The notes: a model not told the origin generated them from the sequence alone. Positions 1 to 11,999 are shown, counted from the stretch's first letter. The stretch is 64,000 nucleotides of DNA from Hemibagrus wyckioides (GCF_019097595.1 NC_080719.1:13944001-14008000); one strand, 5' to 3'. Numbers and translations: made by a program.

Positions 1-1310
1 TTGTAGCTTAGTATAGTTCAGGATAGATGATTATAGAACTTTAACAATCATTTATATTTAAATATTAAAGGCAATATAAAGCTATCATTTTATTTAAGTT
101 GTTATCAAAACTATGGCTGTTTTATAAAATTGTGCCTTTACATAGTCATGAAATTCTGACTAATTAAAACTAGTTTTACTTTTAGACACTTTACTAGTTT
201 GCACGGAAGGAAAGGCACTCAAAAGTCATGTAAAGAAACTTTTTAACACTATTATATACTTGAGGCATAATTACAGATATATGCGGTACGATTCTGTTCA
301 GTTTTGTTCAGATTGCATGTACAATTTATGGTAAATTATTGTTTGCTTACTGTAAATGCCTGTCTGTTGTGGTGGGGTCAGTTGCAACATTTCTCACAAA
401 GCTCAACCTCATAACTTTATCATATGTGTCACTCTAACTATTGCATCTGTGCAGAAACAGTATACAAGATCTACACATCACACCAGATGGGCATGAGACC
501 AGTAGAAATGTGACAGAGGCTTGTGGAAGAATTTCGGAAGGAAGAGATGATATTATTAATACGCTGGGGGGGAAAAGACTGAAGCCCACTTTGACAGAAC
601 TGGCACATTAAAAAAAAAATCAGAACATTCTCAGCCTTGATGATGTGTCATGAAGACATGAAGTAAGAAAACACACACACGTACACACAATACACTTAAT
701 CTGCCCTAAGCAGCTCCATAATTACACATTAAAGTACAGTTGGTGATAGATTATACTGCAGAACTAGATCGAGAAAAAGAGAGAGAGAAGGAGAGGAGGA
801 CGTGTGCCTGACAGGCTCGGTGTAAATTAGCGTTTGCTTGTGACTCCTAATTAATGACGGGCTGACAGAAGTGTACTCACACACACATACACACTGTGGT
901 AAAGGAGAAGGTGGCATTCACAGGCACTACAGAGAAGAGAGAACAAGATGAGCAGAAGTCTGGAGAGAGAGAGAGAGAAAGAGAGAGATAGAGAAACAAA
1001 TGGCACCACTTCGAATTCAATCGACTACTCATTAATTACAGTGAGGCCTTCAGTTTGGTTACAGCCTCATTCTGACTGGATTAGTTTTACATGTGGACGA
1101 GAGGTAATGTAATTATTACAGAGTATCTCCGGGATATATAGGCTTTATTTTTAATCTGCTCATTCTAATACATTAATGTTTCTATAGTAACAGCTCATTC
1201 ACAGGGACTTGTATTGTGGACACTGCATAAGCTGAAGCTGATCATAAATAGAAATTAAAATGTAATATTATGTAACAAAGACAACAAGTTTTATGTTAGA
1301 TGTCATCACT
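1..1310. other. AT-rich DNA, no gene seen
   Basis: No exon-like frame or RNA gene is visible. It holds short (GA)n runs near 780-795 and 962-990 and a short CA-rich run near 670-690. About 1010-1190 looks less repetitive and could be conserved non-coding DNA, but that is only an impression. Confidence 0.5.
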
Positions 1311-1314
1311 GGTT

Positions 1315-1680
1315 ATCAACTGGTCCCACCATCTCTCAGGGCACAAGAAAGGTACACATCAAGACGCTTCTCTGTTCTGGCAGCTAGGTGATGGAATGAC
1401 CTTCCCTAAAGAGCTGAGCTTACTGAGATACTTAGCACTAGCACTTGCATATTAATAATAATAAAAATGAACAATAATAATTATAAAATATATATTTTTA
1501 AAAAATGCTGGATTTCCTCCCAACAGAGATTTAGACTGACGGTATTCTATGTCTCTGACCTGGTGAACCAGTATCAATGTACTCATAGATAGACTTGGAA
1601 AAGCACTTTACTATACTTTACTACTGCAAGTAGCTCTGCATAAGGGCATCTCCCAAACGCAGTGAAAGTAAATGTTTGTT
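1315..1680 (+). mobile_element. Decayed 3' end of an L2/CR1-like LINE
   Basis: The segment runs from a 'caccatctctcagggcac' stretch through 'cttctctgttctggca' and 'gatggaatgaccttccct' to a tail like 'agggcatctcccaaacgcag...gtaaatg'. These match, in order, the C-terminal coding end and 3' untranslated region of a common teleost non-LTR retrotransposon, recognised from memory. The second copy, at 53.3-54.15 kb, carries the same 'caagacacttctctgtcctg' motif. An AT-rich stretch interrupts it around 1450-1505. No reading frame survives. Confidence 0.5.
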
Positions 1681-1689
1681 TCACATTTA

Positions 1690-2900
1690 AAAAGCATCCA
1701 GTGTTTGGTTTCTTAGTAACAAGAAAAGCTGCAATGTTTGTCTGTTTATCTTTGAGAGAGAAAGAAAAACCAGACTGTTGAAGGAATGACTGTTTATAGC
1801 TGTCATAGTGTAAGTGATAACAGGAACTACCTTGTGTCCTGGATGTTCCACAACCTTAAATATGACTCTAAATTGTTACAAAGCATGATGTGTTGTTCAT
1901 GAATAAACTAAGTAATCACTGCCAAACTGCTGTGGAAATGTGCTGTTCTCGGAAAATAATCAACTTTACATAATTATCAGAACTAGTGATGCACTGAGGT
2001 ATATGTTTTTGGCTGATGGCTTGGTGGCTCTAATTCCACAATATTAGCTAGGATAACATCATCAGTGTATAGAAATATGGAGAAGTTTAAATGGCAAAAT
2101 GTGAGAAACAGCCATCCAACGATTGCCATATTTTGGACAGACTTTAAAGCAAGTCATTTACCAGCCATGTGTCTACGCTACCATGTTTGAGATACAGGTT
2201 AAGAATGTGTAAGCATGCCTGTCATGCACATCATCCACCTTATCCAGGTCACCCAGGCCTTGCGGGTACGAGTCTGGGTGGCCTGTTAATATTCAGCCCT
2301 CCAGGCAAACACACAGCATGAGCACCAGAGCAAACCCCCTTACACACAAGCACACATACACACACGCACACACACACACACTCACACACACACACGGTGT
2401 TAGCTTTGTCCATTATTGCAGCACACAGAGCCATTACTTTTTAATAGGACAGAGGAAGGCTACGAATGTCAAAGTGCAGGCAGCATGGAGTGAAGGGACA
2501 CTTTGCTGCAGGGGATGATGGGTATGTCTTTTTTTTCTTTGTGAGAGCATCTCAGTGGGGAAGGCAGCAAGCCAAGACGCAAGGCAATCACAATGCAAAA
2601 TTTACAGAGAAATCAATCTCCATGTTACTAAGCACGCAAAGGACACTAGTGAAGAAGTAAAGAGGAATTTCAGTCGGAGTTTTTGAAAGACAACACAAAA
2701 AAATCACTTGTCCAAGGTTGTCTATTATATGCATTTACACGACATTTACTATTATTACATTATAATAAGTGTAATGTCTGGTTTATTACATAGTAATTAC
2801 ATAGTATTAGAGCCCTTGAACATTTATGATGAGTGTTTTTTTTTCTATATTGGGAGAATCTGAAGCCCTACAATGTTTGGTCCTTTGTCCCTGGTAGAAC
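1690..2900. other. AT-rich DNA with a CA microsatellite, no gene seen
   Basis: Frames of about 60 codons at 2249-2660 come from the CA/GT tract and its flanks and have no recognisable domain. Nothing else stands out. Confidence 0.5.
2344..2395 (+). repeat. (CA)n microsatellite
   Basis: Imperfect CA dinucleotide tract with CG, TA and TC interruptions. Confidence 0.95.
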
Positions 2901-2908
2901 CCTATAAA

Positions 2909-3205
2909 GGACATTTCAGACTTCACTTAACCCCAGGTTATCAATGTTCTAAACCCTTCTTTTACCCTGAAGCAGGGTTAGCAGCTCTTTTGTTGTGTTA
3001 ACCCTGTAATGCTGAACGAAACATCTACCATGCGAAATGATGTGGTTTTCGAATGTTACAGCTAGATACTTAGCAAAAGACAACCAAACCCAACAAAAAC
3101 AGCTTGGTAGTGTCAGGTGGCAAATCACTGAACATCATGGAAGTGTGCGCTGTAGACAGAGGGAAATACATAACACTAAAAATGATCTGAAGCTGGATAA
3201 TAACA
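2909..3205 (+). mobile_element. Partial copy of the 'ggcttttcacac' non-autonomous DNA transposon
   Basis: This aligns by eye with the left half of the element at 55448-56063. Shared landmarks in order are 'cttaacccc-aggttatca', 'tgttctaaacc', 'gtgttaaccctg', 'ttacagctagatacttagcaa' without its last base, and 'aagtgtgcgctg'. The left end reads 'ggacatttcagac' against 'ggcttttcacac' in the other copy, and the right inverted end is missing. It is an old, truncated, non-coding copy. Superfamily is undetermined. Confidence 0.5.
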
Positions 3206-3214
3206 ATATCAACA

Positions 3215-3710
3215 AACTATCATGACAAGCATAAAAAACCCAACACCTGCTCAGGTGCAGAACGGCAGACAATTTTTTTTCTCACAGACACAGACGCCCA
3301 TCAGTTTCCCATCAAACATCACAGGTTACAAACACTGGACTCCACTTCCCACAACACACCTGCATGACCACACTCACAGACACCGGATTTCTCATTATAC
3401 TACACCTGTTTTCATTCATAACACACAGAACACCTTTATAAACCCCTGTTAATTCCAGCCACATTGCAAAGCATTTGCTCAGTTCCTTTCAATTTATCAA
3501 GCTGTTTACTTTCACTGTATATTTTTTGTTTGTTTTTTGATCTTTGTTTTGATCCTGCCTGCTCTTTGATACTCTGTTATTCACCTGACCCGTGCCTGTT
3601 TACTGTTTGAGATTGCCTAGCATTTTTGGATTTGTCTGCTTTGGAAAATAAACTTGCACCAGCACCTGCATCCTCCTTAATGTTTCTGTTCTGACATCAG
3701 ACAATAACTA
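3215..3710 (+). repeat. Possible solo LTR or LTR-like interspersed repeat
   Basis: The block passes from 'cttcccacaacacacctgca' through a pyrimidine-rich stretch (3480-3620) to 'gaaaataaacttgcaccag' and 'catcctccttaatg'. This composition resembles the LTRs of Ty3/Gypsy-like elements that I remember from other fish, which end in an AATAAA-like signal followed by a short tail. I see no primer-binding site, no second LTR and no gag or pol remnant. A 76-codon frame at 3222-3452 has no recognisable domain. Confidence 0.3.
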
Positions 3711-3724
3711 GAGCTCAGAATCAT

Positions 3725-4135
3725 ACACATGGCCCATGACCCAGAATGCAACATTACCTGCTAAAGGATAATAAATATAATTATATCATGCATATGATCA
3801 TTATTTATTGAAAGGCAGGGGAATTCATAAGTGTGTGTGTGTATATATGTGTGTGGTGTTTATTGGGGGGGGGGCAACAGCAGTGGCCATCGACCGCTTA
3901 TATGGCCTCCAACCCCAGCTGCGTTAAACTGTAGGAGAAATATTGATAAAGTAGGACCATGAGAGCAGCCTCCATGTCAGATTCTGATCAATAACTGAAT
4001 CTGATATTTATGTATGTATGTATGTACTGTATGTATTTATTTATTTATTCATTCATTCATTCCCTAGTCAGTGGTATTGCTGTGTTTGTGTATGAGCTAC
4101 ACAAACATACATTATAAGCAATTTTCTATAGGGCA
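3725..4135. other. Unannotated, with short tetranucleotide runs
   Basis: Contains a GT-rich stretch at 3832-3856 and consecutive ATGT, ATTT and ATTC tetranucleotide runs at about 4011-4062. No gene is visible. Confidence 0.6.
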
Positions 4136-4140
4136 TGAAG

Positions 4141-4616
4141 GGTTGGTCATATATATATAGATGGATGGTCACAAACCATCAAGCAAAGCTGACCTTTTTG
4201 CTTTTTTGCAAAAAGAGTGGTATAAAGTTCCCCAACAGCAATGTGACAGACTGGTGGAGAGCATGGAGCCAAAACGCATGCAAATCGGAGTTATTCCACC
4301 AAATACTGATTTCTTAATGTTATTTAGCCAAAGCATTAACACAATTTGTTTACAAATTATTTGCATTTTGTTTTATTTGAGTTATTAAAGCTCTGCAAAT
4401 ACTGCATGATCTTGGGTTATTTTGATGTGTTGTCATTTCCTTTAAATATACACTCTAAATAACAATAGTTATATTTTGAATTTAGGAGAAATATTGTCAG
4501 CAGTTCACAAAAAATGAAACAAAACTGTTCATCTCACCAATACATGCACCTGTAAGAAAAAAACATAAGAAACTGATTATTTTGCAGTGGTCCCTTATTT
4601 TTTTCCAGAGCTGTAT
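4141..4616 (+). mobile_element. 3' fragment of a Tc1-like transposon, copy 1
   Basis: The left part encodes a remnant of a Tc1 transposase C-terminus, with KMDGHK-like and LFAFLQKEWYK residues followed by a PQQQC and LVESMEPKRMQIG stretch. A non-coding 3' region follows, ending in an inverted-repeat-like 'tttttccagagctgta'. The catalytic DDE residues lie upstream and are absent. A second copy of the same 3' end lies at 52388-52860 and is similar over almost its whole length. This copy is followed by TA-rich DNA and a (TA)n tract, as expected for an element that inserts at TA. Confidence 0.75.
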
Positions 4617-4648
4617 ATATCTTCTTCCTTCTGCTTTTCCCTTTAGGG

Positions 4649-4650
<2 letters not shown>

Positions 4651-4686
<36 letters not shown>
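4651..4686. repeat. (TA)n microsatellite
   Basis: Perfect alternating AT, 36 bases, about 35 bases beyond the end of a Tc1-like fragment. The 108-codon frame crossing it is an artefact. Confidence 0.95.
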
Positions 4687-4694
<8 letters not shown>

Positions 4695-5069
4695 TGTTTT
4701 CCCCAGCAGTGGTTTTCCTGGACATCTGTTTTACAAACTACATTTAAAACAGCATTTTAATCTAGTGACACTGCAAATGACAAGCCAATATAAAATCCAT
4801 TACGCCTACATGAGGCGCACAGCTGCTGTTAAAATGTTTATTGGATCTTTAGAAAAAGGGGGAAAAAGAAAACACCCAAAGGTGTGTAAGAGGAGCTCAT
4901 TTTCCTAAAGGAGCTTTGTTAGTCATCAAAATAATGCTCCCTAATGGAGCCTTTATCTTACAAGCTTTCACTAATTGTGGCGGATTAGACTCACAAACAC
5001 ACCACACACACCACACATGCACACACTGTCACACCCAATTCATCTGTAGAGAAGCATCTATGTGGGGAA

Positions 5070-5165
5070 GTGAGCCTTCCTCTGGGGCCAAGCAATGGAT
5101 ACCAGGTTGACCTGGGATTCAAACACAAACTTCTGATCAGTAGTCTGGAAAGCTAAAACATCCTT
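5070..5165 (-). mobile_element. Possible SINE head fragment
   Basis: On the - strand this resembles the anticodon-to-B-box part of a tRNA-derived SINE ('actgatcagaagtttg' then 'gaatcccaggtc'). It is short, has no tail and no visible target-site duplication. Confidence 0.3.
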
Positions 5166-5169
5166 AGAC

Positions 5170-6455
5170 TATTTTCCATTTTCAACACATTTCATGGTCT
5201 GTTTTTTTTCTTTGTTTCTTGAATTTGTTTAAACTTTTCATCAACTTGGTGGTTAATGGTTTCCTACATGACCCACAATGCAGTATGACTACTGATAGTG
5301 GTGCAGTATTTATTTAGCTCTAATTAATTATTTCAGCCCTTGCATCAATATCTAAAGGAAGCAATGCGGTGCTTTAGTCCATTAGTCTGGGCAGCTCTCT
5401 CAGCTACTCATCTGTACACGCCGCTCAAACAGACCAGCTTCCAAAATTTAGTGCCACATCATTGTGCTCATCATCTCTGCCTTAACACAACTGCGTCATA
5501 TGTAGCTGCACTACATCTTTGAATTTTCAACATTGCATTCTGAAGTACAGCATGTGGAAAAAATAGTACTCTGTTCAATATAGCATTGATTATTGCTAGA
5601 AAATATTGATAGAAAAACAGCTCTTGCTCTTTTTTTACTAACAGTGAAACCTGACCTGAAATTGTTTTCTGCCATTAAAAACCACTGTTACTGTGCTAGC
5701 AATAATGACGTCCCTCTGTGACCCACAACCACTTTTTGTACAAATAATGAAAATACAGTAACCAACAAATTAGCACCAGAATCACTAGACATAATCACAT
5801 ACATTTCTTTATTATCATATTTAATGTATTTCATTGTGGACATTTCTGTTAATTGCTGTTCTGCCACCAGCCTCAGAAGACCCCAGCAATGCTGATGCTC
5901 AGAAAGTGATAAAAGGGCCACTGGCTGTAATCAAGCAGGAACATTGCAGTGCAAAACCCACATGCATAAACATTTTTGGCTCTAGTCAGTGAAACATGAG
6001 GCTACTTCATGTCTCTGATGCCTGACACAGAGAGAGAGAGAGAGAGAGAGAGAAGGAGGCTGCAGACTGACAAGCAGCACAAACTCATAGCCACAAACAA
6101 ACTCCACTAATTAGTCCCTTAATGATCTCTAGTTTTGGCATACATGCTGGTACAACTTCCTCATAAATAAACAAGTAGATAAAGAGATAAGAATCTCATT
6201 AGGAGTAAGGAGATGTTAGGAAACTGTCATGAGGCTTGACACATATGACACTGGAGCACCAACTTCGCATCATCAAAAAGTTATTATTACTAGTGGGGCC
6301 AGCAGTGTAATATTTAATGGGACATGCCCAAATATGTGTGCAGCCTCAGAAACATGGTGGAATTTTCTAGCATATAATATCATTCTGTCACTACATTAAT
6401 CATATGATATGATTAATGGTGGGGGCTCCTTTGGTAATAGTGTCAGGTATAAAAT
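5170..6455. other. AT-rich DNA, no gene seen
   Basis: Holds a (GA)n run at 6029-6053 and otherwise unremarkable sequence. The 77-codon frame at 5688-5921 (-) has no recognised domain and no splice or promoter context. Confidence 0.5.
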
Positions 6456-6460
6456 CCCCG

Positions 6461-6685
6461 TTGGTCCAGCAGCTGAGGGACCACGCTCTCATCTCCACAG
6501 CCCGGGTTTTATTCCCAGACAGGGAACCACTCCAGCCAGTGAGGGTTTACTCTCAACACCAGTCCCAAGCCCAGATAAAATAGGAGGGCTGCATCAGGAA
6601 AAGCATCCGACCTGTGCCAAATCAAAATATGTGGATCGGATGATCTGCTGTTATGGCCTTGAACAGGGAGCAGCCAAACACTTTA
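6461..6685 (+). mobile_element. tRNA-like SINE with an RTE-LINE-like body and tail
   Basis: Three parts can be seen. The head (6461-6535) has tRNA-like features, including a degenerate B box 'gggttttattccc'. The middle (6560-6612) reads 'cagtcccaagccc', then 'aggaaaagcatccg', which matches the 5' end of the LINE at 21641-24740 read on its own strand. The tail (6638-6680) reads 'gatgatctgctg' then 'gaacagggagcagcc', which matches that LINE's 3' end. The element is old: the usual 'gtggcgacccc' has become 'ttatggcctt'. A 94-codon frame across it is not a gene. Confidence 0.65.
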
Positions 6686-6689
6686 TGAA

Positions 6690-7566
6690 GTAATAAATCT
6701 CTAAAACTTAAAGAGATAACATATGGAATCCTTTTGCTAATGTGGGCTAGCTGTAATTCTTATTTTAGAGCAAATCCTGTGCTTGTGAAATGTGAAGATG
6801 AAAATGTGTAGTCTTTTGCTAGCAAGGATCCTGCCAGCTCACTGTGCTGAATATTTTCCTCCTCCACTCAGCGTTGTCTAGTCAGTGCATCTGTAGGCTG
6901 ATTGAATTTGATATAAAGCAAATATGTGTATATACAGTACATATTGTTTAAAAGTAAAAGGGTGCTACTTTGTTTACTGTCAGCGCTGTGAGCAGCCATG
7001 TTGATATGATGTCACCTGCTGGACTCAGGGTCGAGGAGATCTTTCTCGAACTTAATTGTACATTTATTTGGAATCTTAACAAACCCCAGCCTTAGTCTCA
7101 GTATACAAAACCTTGTGGCTGTAGAAGTACTTTATGTTGATGCTCATTTTCCTGATTATTTAGCTATGACTAAGCCGTCAACTTGCGTCAAGGATGTTGA
7201 TCTCCGTACAGCTTAAACCCCCTGCCCCTAGTGCGAGTGTTTTTCAGCTGCTTATGGTCCTTATAGCGGAATAACTATAATATATTCTGGTGTAAGGAGA
7301 TTTGTCGTCAGAAGAGGGTGTAATATATCCTCCGTCTAAGCTGCTGTAGGTGGTTTTGATGAATACCTACAGGGCTGTAATTACTCACACTCACACACAC
7401 ACTCACACATTCACACACACTCCATCTGGAGGATAAAGTGACCGTTAAATAACCATGATTGTCATTTGCAAGTCAGACATGATGGGACAGAAATGAAAAC
7501 AGCACAGTGGGCAGTGGCTGCCTTGATTAGAATTCAGCAGAAGTTGTGAGAGTGTTGGAGTGCATA

Positions 7567-7600
<34 letters not shown>

Positions 7601-7840
7601 CAGGGAGAAACCTCTGCTCCTTTGGCCGGGCTTTGATTTTCTAAGCGAACCTTCATTTCATAACCAATCTGGCTAGGAATTTTGTCTAAACCGGCTGTTC
7701 ACTTCAGTCTGGTGCTATTTATTATGTAAGGAATAAAACACTTGGGGGCGTAGTTTTAGAGGGAAATAATCCATACTGGTGTGGTGTGAAGGAAAGGCAT
7801 GATGTAGAGGTACTGTTACTACTACTAGAAGTAGATGATG
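6690..7840. other. AT-rich DNA, no gene seen
   Basis: Includes CA-rich DNA at 7385-7421 and a (GT)n tract at 7570-7598. Stretches near 7020-7380 look unique. No supported gene. Confidence 0.5.
7570..7598 (+). repeat. (GT)n microsatellite
   Basis: About 14 GT units. Confidence 0.95.
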
Positions 7841-7844
7841 TACC

Positions 7845-8400
7845 TTTAACAGGTTTTATTCCTCTTATGCCACAGTAATTTACCAATAATATTTTCTTTG
7901 AATGTCATGCTTTTAATCCCTTTATAGTTACACTTAATGTTTGTGGAATAACTTAAATTCTGTTATCACTTATAATGTAGCATCTAGAAACTGATCACTC
8001 CCCCACTTTTTTTCTCTCTCTATTGAAGTTAATAAGACAAAAAAATGCAGCTTGTCATGTTACTGAGAAACCACAAAGCATAAACTCGTCATGTAATGAG
8101 AGCGGAGAGATGAGATGGATGCAAACGCAGTTAGACGTTTTATTTAAGGGGCACGCAGACAAATCTAAAACGGAATTTAAAAAATCTGAACAGAAAACAG
8201 TCAGAGGTCACGCGATCAGCAAACAAAGATAATCCAAATCACAGAGAACCAGAAACCAGAACAAAAACACTCTGCGGTGGAAGTCAGGCAGCAAAACACT
8301 GGATAAAACTTCACCCAGAACGAAGACACACATGTCAATGTAAACAAACACCTCAGTGAAACGCATCCTGACTGTTAGAGCACTGTCACTGGAGACTCTG
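7845..8400 (+). repeat. Unclassified interspersed repeat, copy 1
   Basis: The left part (7845-8090) matches 40515-41095 in order: 'ttattcctct', 'atttaccaataatatt', 'tatagttacacttaatg', 'gtggaata', then 'aataagacaaaaaaa' and 'ctgagaaac'. The rest, to about 8400, is A-rich and may belong to a second repeat. A 69-codon frame at 8023-8232 shows no domain. Neither copy has recognisable termini, so the class is unknown. Confidence 0.45.
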
Positions 8401-8409
8401 TCCTAAAAT

Positions 8410-8844
8410 AACAGAGTAATGCATGTAAACCATACACACTATATATACACTCTTTACATAGGATAAAACAGTTTGAGGCATGGTGTTAACACGTTCACCT
8501 GCTGTTAACAGCAACTCTGCTTCCACACCATGAATATTTCCCCTATAATAGCACTGCCCCCCGCCCCCAGTGTATTAAACATACACTGCTTCCCTCTCTG
8601 TAGCACTGCACTATATTTTTTTCTATTTGTATTATGTTTTCTATTTAAAAATGCACTAAAGATAAGAGCTAAGCTGCTAAACCCTACATAGAGAAGCACA
8701 ATGTAATTATTTTTACCAATTCCATTTCATTCACTGTGGGAGTTCACTTCTTACAAACAAATATAAAATGTTTGAAGTCTTTTTTTCACATAAATTGAAA
8801 TGAAGCAAGTACAAGAAGTATTTACTGGAGCACAATATCTCTCT

Positions 8845-8882
<38 letters not shown>

Positions 8883-9150
8883 ATTTCTTGCTCCTTTGAA
8901 TGCCTTTTTTTTATTGGGAGTTGAGGGTTATTGGGGGTTTGGTTTAAGATGCCCAGAAGGCAGCACACTAGCTTTGTTAAAACTGTTAAACTTTAAGATT
9001 GAATCAAGTCTAATTATTTTATCACATCATCACCTGACATCTAATAGGCAATGGGGATGAGTCATTATGAGCTTGTTTCAAACTTGAAAAAAGGAGAAAA
9101 AAAGAAACGCACTAAAATTAACAACATTGTGAGCTGAATACAAAAGAAGG
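8410..9150. other. AT-rich DNA with a (CT)n tract
   Basis: Contains (CT)n at 8838-8880. Nothing gene-like is supported. Confidence 0.5.
8838..8880 (+). repeat. (CT)n microsatellite
   Basis: CT dinucleotide tract with two CCC interruptions near its start. Confidence 0.95.
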
Positions 9151-9164
9151 AAAAACAGGTAGGA

Positions 9165-9772
9165 TAGCCATGCCTCTTTTCAGAGGGAACGACAAATACA
9201 GACATTACACCTCAGTGAGACTGACAGATACAGAGACCATGCCTCCTTTCAGTGGGACTGACAGATAGAGATATCATGCCTGCTTTCAGTCGGACTGACA
9301 GATACTGAGACCACACCTCTTTTCAGTGGGACTGACAGATACAGAGACCACGCCTCCTTTCAGTGGGACTGACAGATACAGAGACGACACCTCCTTTCAG
9401 TGACACTGACAGATACAGACACCACACCTCCTTTCGGTGGCACTGACAGATACAGAGACCACACCTCCTTTCAGTGACACTGCCATACAGTGGCCATGTC
9501 TCCTTGCAGTGGGAATGATAGATACAGAGACCACGCCTCCTTTCAGTGAGACTGACAGATACAGAGACCACACCTCCTTTCAGTGGGACTGACAGGTACA
9601 GAGACCACACCTCCTTTCAGTGGGACTGACAGATACAGAGACCACACCTCCTTTCAGTGGGACTGAAAAGCACAGAGGCCACAGGTCTTATCCTGTTATT
9701 AACAGGTGTAGAAGCCACACCTCCTTAAGTAGAATTGACAGGCACAGAGGCCACACCTCCTTCACCAGGATG
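9165..9772 (+). repeat. 37-bp minisatellite array
   Basis: About 16 units with a 37-bp period; the core reads 'ctcctttcagtgggactgac' followed by 'agatacagagaccac'. Units in the centre (about 9310-9660) are close to identical and those at both edges are diverged, the usual pattern for arrays that turn over by unequal exchange. The period is not a multiple of three, so the 95-codon frame on the - strand changes phase between units and is not a gene. A diverged array of the same family lies inverted at 11435-11727. Confidence 0.95.
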
Positions 9773-9779
9773 TGAAAGA

Positions 9780-11430
9780 GATTTATTAAGCACCACTGAC
9801 CTTGATCAATAGTGTGGTTTTCCTAGTGCCCTCTCGCTCTTCTCTCTGCTGAAACCTTAAACCCATCAGCAGAGAAAAATGACGCTGCTCTAGGAAAAGT
9901 GTTTAACCAGCTGGCAGAAGGAAATGATCGGCCAGGGAAAGACAAGCCAATGCGCACACACACCACAAACAATGTCAAACCTCTGAAGGATCCTTAATGG
10001 AATGACCTTGGGCTGTTTCAACTTCATCATCACCTGTGATGTGTGTGTGTGTGTGTGTGTGTGTGTATTTTAAAGTCTCTTTTTATCCTGTACTCCACAG
10101 TCCAGCACACAACGCCCCCTATTGTCACCAGTGAGAATCTCTGGTTCTTCCTCAGGACTGAATCTAGTTGTAAGTCTAGAGTTTTAATTTTAATTGTACT
10201 TTAAATCCAAGTCAACACTCACTCTCATCCCCAGACTGCACAGTGATGTTGATGCCAGTATAGTGTGGACATTCTTTATGAAAGAGAAGTAAAAGAGAAG
10301 AAAGAAAAGAGTGATGTTCACAGACAGAGGAAAAGAACATGTGATCGACAGAAACACAGATCTATGCGAGCTTCCCCACCTGCCCCCTGCTGTGTCTCCT
10401 TATACATGCCTGATGTGATGGAGAGAGAAAAGAGGGAATCATATTGACATGAGCCTCATCACCTCACCCACACCCTGCTGAGATTTCTTCCTCTCTGCAT
10501 CTCTCACACCTTCACATCCCTCATTCATCACTCTTCTTACAGTGGCATCCTGCTAACACTAAATAATTTGTTCCTCATTCCATGTTGAGGTCAACATGCC
10601 TGCAAATTGGGATCATTTGGTTCTAAGCAGAATAAAAACAAGAAATGACCGAATAAAATAAGAAACTAAGTGAATCTAATCAACAGGTAGAAAGAGGGAT
10701 AAGTAGAACAGGAGGCTATGACTATATAAGAAAATAAACAAATAAAAAGTAGCAGATGGGGTGCAGAGTACGTGTCTGAAACACAAAAAAACCACAAATG
10801 TTTCAATAAATCACTGAACTGCACATACAATGGATATACATATAGTATATTACAGTGCGTGTAGCTTTCTGTTTTTATCTACACTCTTTCTTTCTCCATC
10901 CATCTTTCAAACCCACTGTGATGACTATGATGACACGTGCTCTCTGACTCTGTGCCTGATCTCCATTTTGTTTCCTCCTCTCCCTTTGTACTCATCCATC
11001 TGGACTCCTCTCTCACCCCCTCACCCCCTCCCCACACCCAACTGCTTCATCTCCTCATCACTGCCGTCAAAACTGTTGGCTTTGACGCTCGTTTATTTGT
11101 CTGAAGGCAGACGGCGATGTTTTAACTCCATGAACTTGTCACCTTGTCACTTCTGCTCCATAGAGAAGTGTTGAAAGGAGATACTCCAAAACATACACAC
11201 CATGCAGTCAGGGCTGAGAGTCTGAGGACACTACCACCAACTGCATCCGTTTTAATAATTTGCAAAAAATATTATTCATTTTCAATGAATGCATTATTTC
11301 AAGTATTTGTTCACAAAGGATTAGATTACTTCATGTTTTATTTAGATTATAAGTACTCTCCTAACAAAGTGTTCAGGTTTATGTCTTGTTAATAGTTCTT
11401 CATAGTTCACTACTTACTATTTACTTCGCT
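9780..11430. other. Unannotated spacer between the two minisatellite arrays
   Basis: Contains a (GT)n tract at 10039-10067 and purine- or pyrimidine-rich stretches. The 114-codon frame at 10830-11174 (+) is low-complexity pyrimidine-rich sequence with no recognised domain. Confidence 0.5.
10039..10067 (+). repeat. (GT)n microsatellite
   Basis: About 14 GT units. Confidence 0.95.
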
Positions 11431-11434
11431 ACTA

Positions 11435-11727
11435 AGGAGGCGTGGCCTCTGTGTCTGTCAGTCCAGGTGAAGGAGTTTTGGCCTTTATGTCTATCAGTCC
11501 CACTGGAGGTGTGGCCTCTGTGTCTGTTAATCTGATTGAAGGAGGTGTGGCCTGTGCCTGTCAGTCCCAGTGGAGTTGTGATCTCTGTGTCTGTTATTCC
11601 AAGTGAAGGAGGTGTGGACTCTGTGTCTGTCAGTCTCAGTGAGGGAGATGTAGCTTCTGTAACTGTCAGTCTCAGTGAAGGATGGTCTGGCTTCAGTCCC
11701 AGTGAGGAAGGAGTGTTTTCTATGCAT
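11435..11727 (-). repeat. Inverted, diverged array of the 37-bp minisatellite family
   Basis: About eight units of 27-37 bases with the core 'gaggtgtggcctctgtgt' then 'ctgtcagtcccagtg'. This is the reverse complement of the 9165-9772 unit. Units vary more in length and sequence than in the first array, so it looks older or less homogenised. Frames of 67 and 116 codons across it are artefacts. Confidence 0.9.
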
Positions 11728-11773
11728 CAAATTATTAATTACATATCAAGATATTATATTGTAAAATTTCTGG

Positions 11774-11860
11774 AAGAGAAGAGAAGAGAAGAGAAGAGAA
11801 GAGAAGAGAAGAGAAGAGAAGAGAAGAGAAGAGAAGAGAAGAGAAGAGAAGAGAAGAGAA
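11774..11860 (+). repeat. (AAGAG)n pentanucleotide repeat
   Basis: About 17 near-perfect units. The strand is purely purine, so a triplex or slipped structure is possible. Confidence 0.97.
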
Positions 11861-11916
11861 ATATGATTAGTTTTGGGGGTTTATGAGCCAAAATTACATC
11901 TATACTGTTAGCTTTC

Positions 11917-11997
<81 letters not shown>
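11917..11997 (+). repeat. (GATA)n microsatellite
   Basis: About 20 perfect units, 57 bases after the (AAGAG)n tract. Confidence 0.97.
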
Positions 11998-11999
11998 GG

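Noticed and set aside
9323..9610. 95-codon frame on the - strand that looks like a repeat protein
   Set aside because: The 37-base unit is out of phase with codons; the frame survives only by chance across a few units.
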